Part shown: positions 21,901 to 32,600 of the stretch, piece after piece
How positions within the stretch are numbered: position 1 is the stretch's first letter
Layout: every line of letters begins with the position of its first letter
Assembly (NCBI GenBank): GCA_947069175.1
Contig: CAMTDV010000030.1
Span: forward strand, 102,572,411 to 102,636,410
Length of the DNA: 64,000 nt
Direction of reading: 5' to 3'
Source: Scalesia atractyloides
Lineage: Eukaryota; Streptophyta; Magnoliopsida; Asterales; Asteraceae
The notes under the pieces: model-generated
What the model saw: the letters and a program-made list of their open reading frames with translations, nothing else
Told to the model about the DNA's origin: nothing
The model's database searches: none
Translations under genes and position numbers: made by a program

Positions 21901-24195
21901 TTGGCATTGGGTGGATCTGCACTGGTGGGACTGCTCAGTGTTTTACGAGTGAACAGTTGAACCGATAACCCAACTCATTGGTTGGACCTGTCTTGAGTAG
22001 AAAAATATTAACATTATAACATTTTAATTTGGATCTTTCATAAAATGCTTACCAACTAATCTAGGAAAATGTTGTATTTCTTGATAGTTAGACTAAAGAC
22101 TTCCCCTTGAAAATATATATATATGGTTAAATGAGAACTAGTTTTAGTGTGAGAACTCGACTTCCAAAGGTTTTTTTCAAATTTGTTTTTTTTTTAATTT
22201 ACCTTTTCAAAAATGTAAAATAAAGAAATAATAAAGAAAATCATATCACACTTTTTACGGTGGGGCAGAATTATTAAAACATTGTCGGTACAGTGATTTA
22301 CGCCAGCGTAAATGATACTTACAGGTCGAAAAAAAACTGGCTGGTAAATTTTTTTCGGTTGTTACTCTACCTTTGTGCAAAATTTCAAATTAATTTTGAT
22401 TTTAGTTACACTGGCTAGGCCAGTGAATCAGTAGGATGGTCGGTTCTGGTCCGGTTTTCAAAACATTAAGAAAATTGGACTGTGAATTTGGGTTTGTAGG
22501 GCGTGATCACGGGCTATTGGAATGGTCTGCGCGACAAAAGATTGCGATTGGAGCTGCTCGAGGGTTACGATACCTTCATGAAGAATGCAGAGTAGGTTGT
22601 ATTGTTCATCGTGATATGCGTCCAAATAATATCCTCCTAACTCATGATTTCGAAGCTTTGGTATGTATAATTGTATAAATGTTACGAAGTTTTTGTAAAT
22701 TTACATTTTGACTTTTGAAGTCAACCCTGATCTAGATGTTTTTTGATCACAGGTTGGAGATTTTGGACTGGCCAGGTGGCAACCAGATGGTGAAACGGGT
22801 GTCGAAACTAGAATAATTGGAACATTTGGGTAATTACATGAACTATAATTAGACATAGAGCCGCAAATGAACCTGACAAACACGAACAATGTTCGTTTGT
22901 TAAGAAATGTATGTGTTCACGAACTGTTCATGAACACTTACCGAACGAGATTTTATGTTCGTGTTCGTTTGTTCAGGAAATGAACTTGTTCGTGTTCGTT
23001 TGTTAATGTTAGGCGATGAACGAAAACGAACGTTCATGAACGCAAACTATTGTTCGTGCAAAAAAAATGGAAACAAGCATACACAAAGAAGTGTTCTTGA
23101 ACATAATATATATTACACTAACACTTATTAAATATTTCATTTGTTGAAATTTTGAAGTATTTAAGTACAATATAAAAACTAAAAACACTAATGAACGTCG
23201 AACATGAACGAACACGTTACCGAACGTTCACGAACATAAATGAACGAACGCAACCTCTATTCATTACTTGTTCATGTTCGTTTGTCTAATAAACGAATGA
23301 ACACAAATGAACTTTCCGCCGAACGGTTCATCAAACGTTTGGTTCGTTTGCAGCCCTAATTAGCACTCGATGGTTCGTTTGCAGCCCTATTGGGCTGGGT
23401 CGGGTCAAGAGGCCCGTTAGCACTCGATGTTTGGATGTGATTAGAATTAAATGTTTTCTAATGTGAGTTTGTTTCTTTAGGTACTTGGCTCCAGAATACG
23501 CTCAGACTGGTGAAATTACCGAAAAGGCTGACGTGTATTCATTCGGAGTTGTGTTGGTTGAGCTCATTACAGGACGAAAAGCAGTCGATATAAACCGGCC
23601 AAAGGGCCAACAATATCTCACTGAATGGGTATGAGCATTGCAACCCGTGTACTCTCGTTTTCATGTTTTGGTGGGTTTAGCATTCATTTTTGCCACATTT
23701 GACCAGTTTGACCCATTTATGTGTAAACGGGTCAATTTGGGTTTTATTTAGTTTATGATAGGTTGGATGGGTGTCGAACCGGTCAAAAGTTACCAATACT
23801 AAACATGGGCTTTGGTTGGCCCAATCCGCACAACCGACACAAAAATATCATCCACCGATTTAAAACAAACCCTGCCCATTTTGCCTCTAATTGTTGTGTA
23901 ATTTGATGAACAGGCTAGACCATTGCTTGAAGAGGGTGCCATACTGATTTAATTGACCTGCGGCTCAGGACAGTTACTCTGAGGTTGAGGTTCGATGCAT
24001 GTCACATTGTGCTTCGTTGTGCATCAGGCGGGACCCACATTCAAGACCTAGGATGTCTCAGGTATGAACAACCAAACCCACTTTTTTGACGAAACTCATG
24101 TTTTTAACAAAAGAATTATTTATGTATCTAGTGACAGTTATATGTTTTTCGAGTAACAGGTGCTATGGATGTTGGACAACGATGATATCAAGTGA
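18921..24195 (+). CDS. USP-domain protein kinase (SELMODRAFT_444075-like), nine exons, frameshifted in exon 8
   Basis: Exons: 18921-19098, 19947-20098, 20181-20275, 20881-21773, 22500-22660, 22753-22829, 23481-23628, 23914-24061 and 24160-24195, all with GT-AG borders and matching phases. Residues 1-150 form the adenine-nucleotide alpha-hydrolase/USP-like domain (VVLIAVKASREISRNALTWA; GTPCGAVAAEAKK). A Ser/Asp-rich linker follows. The kinase domain has a Gly loop (LAEGGFGSVHRG), VAVK lysine, catalytic loop HRDMRPNNIL (Arg replaces the usual Lys of HRDLKPEN) and DFG (VGDFGLAR). Homologues are annotated as inactive kinases, so a scaffold or pseudokinase role is possible. Exon lengths sum to 1,888 nt. 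Exon 8 needs two extra bases (near 23944 and 23973) to read DSYSEVEVRCMSHCASLCIR. As written, translation stops at 23950-23952 (580 residues instead of about 629). Introns hold three transposons. Confidence 0.9.
19160..19559. mobile_element. hAT-type MITE rich in CTCGAGCT, kinase intron 1
   Basis: A 400-bp element with inverted termini TAGGCGTGCAAACGAGCC and TAGGGGTGTAAACAAGCC. The flanking 8-mers TTCATAAG and TTCGTAAC agree at 6 of 8 sites, a decayed target duplication. The interior is dominated by GAGCTCGA-type words. Non-coding. Confidence 0.85.
20341..20669. mobile_element. Mutator-like foldback MITE (GAGTAAAGTACAC family), kinase intron 3
   Basis: A 329-bp element whose halves are long inverted repeats starting GAGTAAAGTACACG and ending CGTGTACTTTACT. 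It contains repeated 'atggtccctgtggtttgca' words. Flanks share TAGTTTTA (20333-20340 and 20670-20677). It belongs to the same family as 31661-31990, where the target duplication is a clean 9 bp. Confidence 0.85.
22856..23358. mobile_element. hAT-type MITE rich in GTTCGTTTG, kinase intron 6
   Basis: A 503-bp element with termini TAGAGCCGCAAATGAACC and TAGGGCTGCAAACGAACC. The flanking 8-mers ATTAGACA and ATTAGCAC match at 6 of 8 positions. The inside is a dense array of GTTCGTG/TGAACGAAC words. Just downstream (23369-23430) a short piece of the right end plus flank ('ggttcgtttgcagccctat', 'ttagcactcgatg') is repeated, possibly a second insertion scar. Confidence 0.85.
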
Positions 24196-24582
24196 TCGAC
24201 ATGTTACATGTATGCTGGTGTGATTCCGGCAACCATTTTGCGGTCCAGAAGGTTGTTAGAGGCTTAGAGAAATAGTTTTAGACTTTTAGCATGCATTATT
24301 TGCATTTGGTGGAATACTTCTACAGTTGTGTGCATATATATATATTCTTATTATTTCTTTTATTGGTGTTAAGAATAACAAACCCAGCATCAATGTACAT
24401 AAAACACATAACATGACCGCGTAACCGTTTATTTAAACATGTCAAAACGGCTAGATAAGTCAAAATGTGCTAACAGTTTGTAAAACGGGTTTTTATTTGT
24501 AACTTAGTGAAACAAGTCGCAAAACAACTTAATAGTTAATATAGGTTGTAAACATGCTAGTGGTAAAGTTGTAACTCTAGGT

Positions 24583-24741
24583 TAAATGTGTTATAAAACG
24601 TATAAAAGGATTCAAATATTATATAGTTTTACTTTAACATTATATTATATAAACCATTAAATGTGTTATAAAACGTATAAAAGGATTCAAATATTATATA
24701 GTTTTACTTTAACATTTTATTATATTATATAAACCATTAAA
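24583..24741. repeat. 75-bp tandem duplication
   Basis: The unit beginning 'taaatgtgttataaaacg' occurs at 24583 and 24658 with nearly identical sequence; the second copy carries a few extra AT bases at its end. It lies downstream of the kinase gene and is non-coding. Confidence 0.9.
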
Positions 24742-24937
24742 AAGTAACGCCCATGAAAAAATCTATACTTCTATGGTATTATTGGTGGAGGCAGTGACTC
24801 TTGGCGTTGATTGACGGAGATGGGCGACAATCCAACCACTACATGTGGCATTCACTAGCTCTAGGTCTATTATATATATATTTTCAATTTAAACAAATTA
24901 GAGAGGTGAATCCAATCACGACCCGGATAATTATTTT

Positions 24938-25298
24938 CAAAGTACAGTATACGAAGGATCCTTGTGGTTAACTCAAATTTTGGATTTAGTTTCTAGATTT
25001 CGAAAGGTACACGGATGGTCCATATGGTTTATACTTTGTAACGCACAGTCCCTAACTTTTGCCTAAAGTACATGGATGGTCTATGTGATTTGCATTTTGT
25101 AACGTATTTAGTCACTAAAAGTTGGGGACTAAATTCATTGCAAACTGCAAACCACAAGGATCATCCATGTACTTTTGGTAAAAGTTAGGGACTAAATTCG
25201 TTACAAAATACAAACCATAGGGACCATCTATGTACTTTTGAAAAATTATGGATTAAATCCAAAATTTTAGTTAACTAGAGGACCGTGTTCTTTTTAGA
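24938..25298. mobile_element. Decayed GAGTAAAGTACAC-family foldback MITE
   Basis: Shows the same inverted arrangement of 'atggtcc..atggttt', 'actttgtaacgca', 'ttagtc' and 'aactttt' words as the copies at 20341 and 31661, but with damaged termini (caaagtacagtatacg; cgtgttctttttagag). No reliable target duplication. Confidence 0.7.
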
Positions 25299-26524
25299 GA
25301 AAATTATTTTTGAGTCCCTGTGTTTTAATGGTTTTAACCACTTGAGTCTAAAACCAAATGTTAACACCCTGAGTCCCTACAGCCACTTTTTTTTAACCAT
25401 TTGAGTCCAAATTTTTAACACTGTTAGAATTTTTTTGTTAAATATTGTTAAATGACTAAAATACCCTTATAGTTGTAAAAATAAAAAATTATCTATTATT
25501 AGATTTCTCTTTTATATCTTTCTCCCATTTATCTCTCTCTCTAACATTCTGCATCCTCCAATCTCTCTCCTCATCTTTCTTCCTCTCTCTAAACCACCTC
25601 CATCCCCACCACCATCAACATCACACCACCACCATCACACCACCGTCACCAACACACCACCCACCACCGTCTCACCACCACCACCACACCACCTGCAACG
25701 CCGACTACTAAACAGATCTGGCAATTCCATTTAACAGATTTTCAATTCTCAGATTGCCCATCAACATTAAACCGCACAGATCTGCAAAAACCCACTGGCG
25801 ATGATTTGAGGCTATGTTCCACTGTGATTTCGATGACGGCGGCAGATGGTGAGCGATGATGATTTGCGTATAACAACCGTTAATCCAATGAAATCAAGCG
25901 ACAATACCTCATGCTATTATCGTGCTTTATACCATAGCCGATGTACCAAAATTTTTCTGGATATTCTCCTAACCTGTAGTTGATCTCTCATTCTTCATGT
26001 GTGTTTTGGTGTTCTAGGGTTTTGATATAAATTTCAGTTTTCTTGATTTAATAAATAAACTTTGCTTTTGATTTCCCTTGGCTCCCTAAAGCGATTCATG
26101 TCTAGCCCTAAAGAGGAAAATGCAGGTTTTCAATTTGGGTTTTTGTCCATTCCTTTTAACAAATAATGTATATTCATATGAAATAAGGGTGGTGGTGATT
26201 CTGTTCGGTGTTAGGGTTTCTGTTGTGGTTGAGAGAGAGAGAGATTACGAAGAGATAGAAATAGATGAGGAAGAGAGAGAATCAGATTGGGTGTGTGATA
26301 GGAAAACACACACACATATGTATCTATTTACTTAATAATAATAAGTTAGTTTTAATTTTTTAACTATAGGAGTAATTTGGTAATTTTAAAAACAGATAAC
26401 CAAAAAATTCTGACGGTGTTAATAATTTGGACCCAAATGGTTAAGAAAAATGGTTGTAAACATTTTGGTTTTGGACTCAAGTGGTTAAAATTAATAAAAC
26501 ATAGACACTCAAAAAGTAATTTTT
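25299..26524. mobile_element. Mutator-like non-autonomous element with long TIRs
   Basis: Roughly 150-bp imperfect terminal inverted repeats: the left arm reads 'attatttttgagtccctgtg' and 'ttttaaccacttgagtc', the right arm is their reverse complement near 26400-26524. The 1-kb interior is not transposase. It has a pyrimidine-rich TCTCTC tract, a CACCACCAC-rich stretch (25595-25695) and no long ORF. The interior could be captured gene sequence (Pack-MULE-like), but I recognise no parent. No clear 9-bp duplication. Confidence 0.65.
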
Positions 26525-26691
26525 CCTTTTTTTTTTTTCTTATTTTCACAAGTTTGTTTTGAGTTTGGACTTTGGAGTAAAATTAGAAAACTCTAGGGTC
26601 AAACATATCATACTAACATATATAGGGGTAAAACACGTAACTTATTATTAACCCATATAAGCTACTTGCAAAAGGGACTCACTTTCAAAAA

Positions 26692-29600
26692 ATGGCAGTT
26701 TCACCCCTCAGACTCCGGCGGCAACTCGCCGTTGATCTTCTCCGGCCACTTTACCGTCACCGGCTCTCTACTCTCAGCCGTAATATTCTTCAGTATACCT
26801 CTCTCCTCATTATCTATACAGTCATATGAATTAACTTTTTATAATTTATAAACAGATGCTTGTAAAGACGATAATGATGACGGTACAAACCCTAGCTTCA
26901 TACACCCTACATCTGTGGTTCATCCTGATGCTATGATAGGTCAGGTACGTTTATTAGATGTTTATTATGAAATGTTATTATATGTGTCACTGTTACCTAC
27001 TTGTTAATGACATTTTGGGGAACTTTCAGTAATTAGGGTTTAAGTTTGTGAGGAAGATTAGTGACTGAATGAGTTTTTGAAGTGGAGTATTGAGTAGAAA
27101 GTAGTGCATACTTTATATAAGATTTATTTTGGAACTTTGCATTTGTGGTGTGTGTGTGTGAGATTAATTTAGAGAACTTGATACAGCAAGTTAAAAAGCT
27201 TGGTTTTAAATCGCGCAATACATGATATGCACTCTGATGCGTTATGCATTACCTATGTGAGGCGTTTGTTATTTAAAATACTATTTAGAGATAATACTTT
27301 AACTTGTTAACCTTTAAACACTACAATTTAGAGACTAAAGTGAATAAATACAAAAGAAGCTCTACTACCACCAAAGAGGTTGTATATAGCCAAAATAAGG
27401 ATTTAACTCTTATGTGTACAAGTAGTCTAGATATTCACTTAACAACCACATCAGCTCATTGTACAAGCCTATTGAGCACATCGTACAATTTTACTCTACA
27501 GTGGTCAATTTAAAAAAAAAAATTGCACGCTTCATGAGCGCATCATCCTGGCATCATGGAATCGCAGCATATCGCACCACCTGATGTAGAGATGGGCAAA
27601 ATCGGGTATTATTAGTACCCGGACCCGGTTCCAAACCGAACCCGGTTCCTCATGCAACCCAGCGAACCCGGTTCCTCTGATAACCGGTTAACACTAGTTT
27701 TTAAACTTTTAAAACATACAATTAAATCTTTTCTTGCGTTTTCCCGTAACTTCAAATAATGGCGTTTTAAAGTACGACGACTTACGTGTTTGTAGCGTGA
27801 TTGAAGCGTCTCTCTAACAAGATTGGTAAGATCGGGGTCGTCAAAGTGTCCAAACGGCAAGGCTTTTTTTATCACCAACTTCGCCATCCTATCACGAGCT
27901 ACGCTATCTTCATAACAGAATATCGTACCATCCTTTGAGAGATGCTTTTGACCCGCTGACGACTCTTTTAACGCATCACAAAATATATTGACATGCTTAA
28001 CCAACGTCGAATTAGAGTCCTTGCCTAACAAGGAACCACAATGTTTACATCGTGCCTTTTGTGACCCGTCACTCAACTCAACCAAGTCCCAACTGCACCA
28101 CACCTCCATTTTACGATTGTGTGATAATGTTCCAACAACAAAAGGAACGGATTGATCACCATTGTGACGGATGCGGACTTTGAAGTTTTGGAATTTTTGG
28201 TTGCCATTGTAGAATAATAAGAATAATGATTGTAGAATAATAAGAAACAAGAAGAAGATTATGGTTTTGGTGTGATAATCTTGAAAAATAGTGGGTATTT
28301 ATATACAGAACCGGTTCCAACATAAAGAGAAATTGGTTCTAACGGTAACATGGGCATTAAATGCTGTTTTGTACCGTTGGATTCGATTCCAACGGTCATA
28401 TTTTTGGAACCGGGTACAACTTACCGGAGGAACCGGGTACGGTATACACACAGGAACCGGGTACAGGTATGAAACAGGAACCGGTCCGGGTAGTAACCGA
28501 GTCCGGGTAGGAACCGGTTACGGGTATATTTTTTATATAAATAATGGAACCGGGTAGTACCTGCCGGGTATTTTAGAACCGGAACCGGGTACGCCTATTG
28601 TCGGGTTGGAACCGGAACAGGTCCCGGGTAGGTTCCACCGGGTCGGGTTTGGAACCGGTTATTATGCCCATCTCTAACCTGATGCAATCTCATCAGCGCA
28701 TTGCTCATGATGCGTACACTTTTAAACCAAGTTATGTTTGAGATTACCTTAAGTCCTCTTGTGGTTAGATTGTCTTGTAAACACATAATGATACAATTCT
28801 TTTAGCTTGCAGGGTGTTTCTATTGGCCCTTTTTGCACTGTGGGATCTTCAGTAATGTTGGGTAACCATTGCAAACTACATCCTGGAAGTCACGTTTTTG
28901 GAAACACAAAATTGGGAGATAAATGCGTCCTGATGAGGTTAATTCAGTTTGTTTAGTTATCGTTATTTCTAAATACTATTCCTCTAGCCCTAGATTCTTA
29001 TTTGTATCTTATTGTGAAACAGTGGGGCGGTTGTTGGAGATAACATTCCTGGAAAAACAATCATCGGTTGCAACAATGTTATTGGTCATCATGCTGTTGT
29101 TGGCATCAAATGTCAGGACCTAAAGTATAAGGTTGTTTGATTGTAGATCATCTTGGTGCTCTTTCGTTCATGCATTTTCGTGTCTTCCATATGATCATAT
29201 TTGGTTTCATTTATACCAATTCGGCAAAAAAAACATGCTGAATGATGAAAACTTTTTTTAAAAATCTTGAAAAGACAAAAATGTTTTTGATGAGGTTAAT
29301 TCGTTGTTTGTTTTCAAAAAATCAAAGGCATTTCTGTCGTTTGTCATATTTTTGGGTCAAAACTGATACAAATGGAACAAGATAAATACTTTGGTGGCAT
29401 ATATGAAGCTTATTTGTTAGGATTAATTTCATATATACCCTTACAAACTTGAAAATTTTCATATATACCCAACCAAACTAAAAATATCATATATGCCCTT
29501 ACAAAGTAGTTAAAATATCAATTATACCCAATTTATTAAAAACATCTAATAAATGATCATTTACCCTTAACTTCAAGTTTTCATATATGCTCATCTTTTA

Positions 29601-32600
29601 ACTTCATATTTTCAATAACACATTTTTAGCTCTTCATTTTGTTTTTACCCATTTTTATTTTGATTTTTGATTTTTACCCACAAACAATAGTATACTCCAT
29701 ATATTATATTTAAGCTAAATAAATAAATCTAGAAATGAGTACAAATAATATTTGAAGTTAAAGGTCATATATGAGATTTCAAAGTTTTAGAAAAATAAGG
29801 ATAAAATTGTCATTTATTAAATTGTTTTTAATGAGTTGGGTATCTATGATATTTCAACTATTGTGTAAGGGTATATATGATATTTATAATTTTTATATGA
29901 TATTTTGCAAGTTTGTAGGGCAATATATGAAATTGCCCCCATTTGTTAAAAGTACACAAATTAAAATCCGTGTGAACTAGAATCATAATGTTTTGATAGT
30001 TAACTATTGTTCTCAGGCAGGTAACGAATGCTTTCTTCAACTTGGTGACAACAACGAGATTAGAGAACATGTTTCTATTCATCGATCTTCCAAACCTTGT
30101 GATAGAACAGTACGTGAATACTTTTTTCCCATTTATTCATAAACTTGAGTTAAGCTCCTTTTTACAACTATCAAAAGCTTTTGTTATTCTACTCCTGTTC
30201 TTGAATTGATGACTTGTATAATTTAGGTTATTGGCGATAACAATCTTATCATGGGATCTTGTCATATAGCCCATGATTGCAAAGTGGGTAGCAACAATAT
30301 TTTTGCAAACAACACCCTCTTAGCAGGCCATGTATTGGTGGAGGTTAGTCCTTTGATCATTTTGCTCCACTCTTATATGTTGATGTGGTAAATATGACCT
30401 TGGGTTATATTTTTTTTATATCTAGTGGGTCAAATCGGTAGTTAAAAAGGAACTGGTCAAACTGGTCAAAACTAGAAAGGAACCCAAAATGTACTTAAAA
30501 TTTAAAAGAGTAAATTGCATTTTACGTCCTTTAAGTTTGAGTCAAACTGCAGGCGTTGTCTTTTAACTAACGAAATTACATTGGATGTCCTTTTTGTTAC
30601 TGTGTCTCATCAAGCAGTATCCTTTTGCCCTGACTCAATGACCATTTTTTATGTTAACTCTTAATGAGTGCCACTCACATGAGGGCATAATGGTTCATTT
30701 CACTTAATAACTAAAACAAAATTAGATAAAAATAATATATATTAACAACAAAATAAGTGAAAATGACCATTATGCCCTCATGTGAGTAGCACGTGTTAAG
30801 ACTTGACGGAAAAAGTTAACTGAGTTAAGGCAAAGGATAACAGTAACATAAAGGACATTCAGTGTAATTTCGTTAGTTAAAGGACAACGCCTACGATTTG
30901 GTTCAAACTTAAAGGACGTAAAATGCAATTTACTCAAATTAAAATGCTTAAAACATTTTATATCTTATCATTGTAAAAGGTTCGATTACTATATCAGTTA
31001 TCTGCAAACTTAACGGAAAAAGAGTCAAAAGATTTGTGTAAACGTGACCCATTTTCACCGGTTAGTCGGTTACCCAACTCACCCTACCTGACCGTTTGTT
31101 ACCTCTAGTTGACAGTAGTTGTATGTGATCAATTTGGGTTCCATGTAGTCAAATTAACGTTTGGTTTACTTGTCTTCTTGTAGGACCATGCGCACACTGC
31201 TGGGGCCATTGTCGTTCATCAGTTCTGCAATATCGGTTCTTTCTGTTTCATTGGTGGGGGTTCAGTGGTAAGATTCTTTGTTAACGATGTATCTTTTATA
31301 TTATATCAAATTGCTTTTTAACCTAGTAATTTAGTTTGCATGGGTCTGGTTGGTTCAGATTTTGCCTAAAACTGAAACCAAATCGAAAAGCTCGGTTTCA
31401 GTGACATTGAAAATGTCCGGCTTCAGTTTTCTATTTTGAGCTTAAGCCATTTCAGCCCAACAAGAAACAGTATAGATCATAAGATCAGTCCAACAAGCAA
31501 CATTTTTGATGCCAATTACACTCTCTTTCTTAGACTCGCACGGAACAACTAAAAGGAAATTTTCAGATTTTTCTTAAAAAAATTCTTAAACCGAACCTGT
31601 GGGTTTTTTAAAACATCCCTCTCTTATTTGGTTTTGGGCTTCGGGTTATATTTTAAGTTTGAGTAAAGTACACGGATGGTCCCTGTGGTTTGCGAAAATT
31701 TTGGATTTGGTCCCTAGCTTTCCAGAAGTACATGGATGGTCCCTATGGTTTGCACTTTGTAACACATTTAGTCCCCAACCAACAAATCCAAAGGATTCAG
31801 CAGGTCCGAGTTAGGGACTAAATGCGTTATAAAGTGCAAACCACAAGGACCATCCGTGTGACTTTCGGCAAAGTTGGGGACTAAACGCGTTACAAAGTGC
31901 AAACCACAGGGACCATCTATGTACTTTTGGAAAGGTAGGGACCAAATCCAAAATTTTGGTAAACCACAGGACCATCCGTGTACTTTACTCTTTAAGTTTT
32001 CTGCTCACCTTATTGTTGAATTAATATTTATGCGGGAATCATCTGCTTGTATTTTGCTTAATAGAGGTTTAGAACTCTGATTTTTTTTGTTGGTTTACAT
32101 AAGGTTTCACAAGATGTCCCTAAGTACACAATGGTGGCTGGAGATAGAGCAGAACTACGTGGTTTGAATCTAGAAGGTCTTCGAAGAGGCGGGTTCTCAG
32201 TTACTGAGGTTAGCTTCTGCTTGAAAAGTTTCTATATAAGTAATTTGTGTGTTAATATGATCATTAAAAGTTATATTATTTCAAGTAAAATGTCATTTTC
32301 GTCCCTGAGGTTTGGCCAGTTTTGCGGCTTTTGTCCAAAGGTTTGTTTTTCTGCATCGGAACCAAAGGTTTGAAATCTTGCCATTTTCATCCAGCTTGTT
32401 AAGTCCATCCATTTTTCTCGGTTAAGTTAGAGGTATTTCCGTCTTTTTGCTAACTTAAAGGGCAATTCAGTCCTTCTCACTTTATGTAAAAAAGACCGAA
32501 TACCCCTGAAAAAGACCAAATTGCCTTTTAAGTTAACAAAAAAGACCGAAATACCCCTGACTTAACAGAGAAAAAAAGGATGGAGTTAATGAGCTGGATG

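Larger units (their letters stand above)
24196..26691. other. Intergenic, kinase to LPXA: transposon-filled
   Basis: Contains the kinase 3' flank, a 75-bp two-copy tandem repeat, a decayed GAGTAAAGTACAC-family MITE and a 1.2-kb Mutator-like element with CACCACCAC-rich interior. The remaining 24742-24937 and 26525-26691 show nothing beyond AT-rich sequence and the short LPXA 5' flank. Confidence 0.7.
27199..28731. mobile_element. hAT-type MITE (GATGCG family), split by a nested hAT element
   Basis: Termini CTTGGTTTTAAATCGCG and CTTGGTTTAAAAGTG match the 2324-2802 element, as do the subterminal ATGCG/CGCATC words. It is interrupted at 27587-28676; without insert and duplicated target it is about 435 bp. 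The flanking 8-mers are not identical (ttaaaaag; ttatgttt), so its own target duplication has decayed. In LPXA intron 2. Confidence 0.8.

Noticed and set aside
26120..26335. 71-codon ORF with Arg/Glu-rich segment
   Set aside because: Derived from a GAGAGA-rich stretch inside the Mutator-like element; no domain.
28291..28557. 88-codon ORF rich in Gly/Thr/Tyr
   Set aside because: Translation of the GGAACCGGGTAC subterminal repeats of the hAT element.
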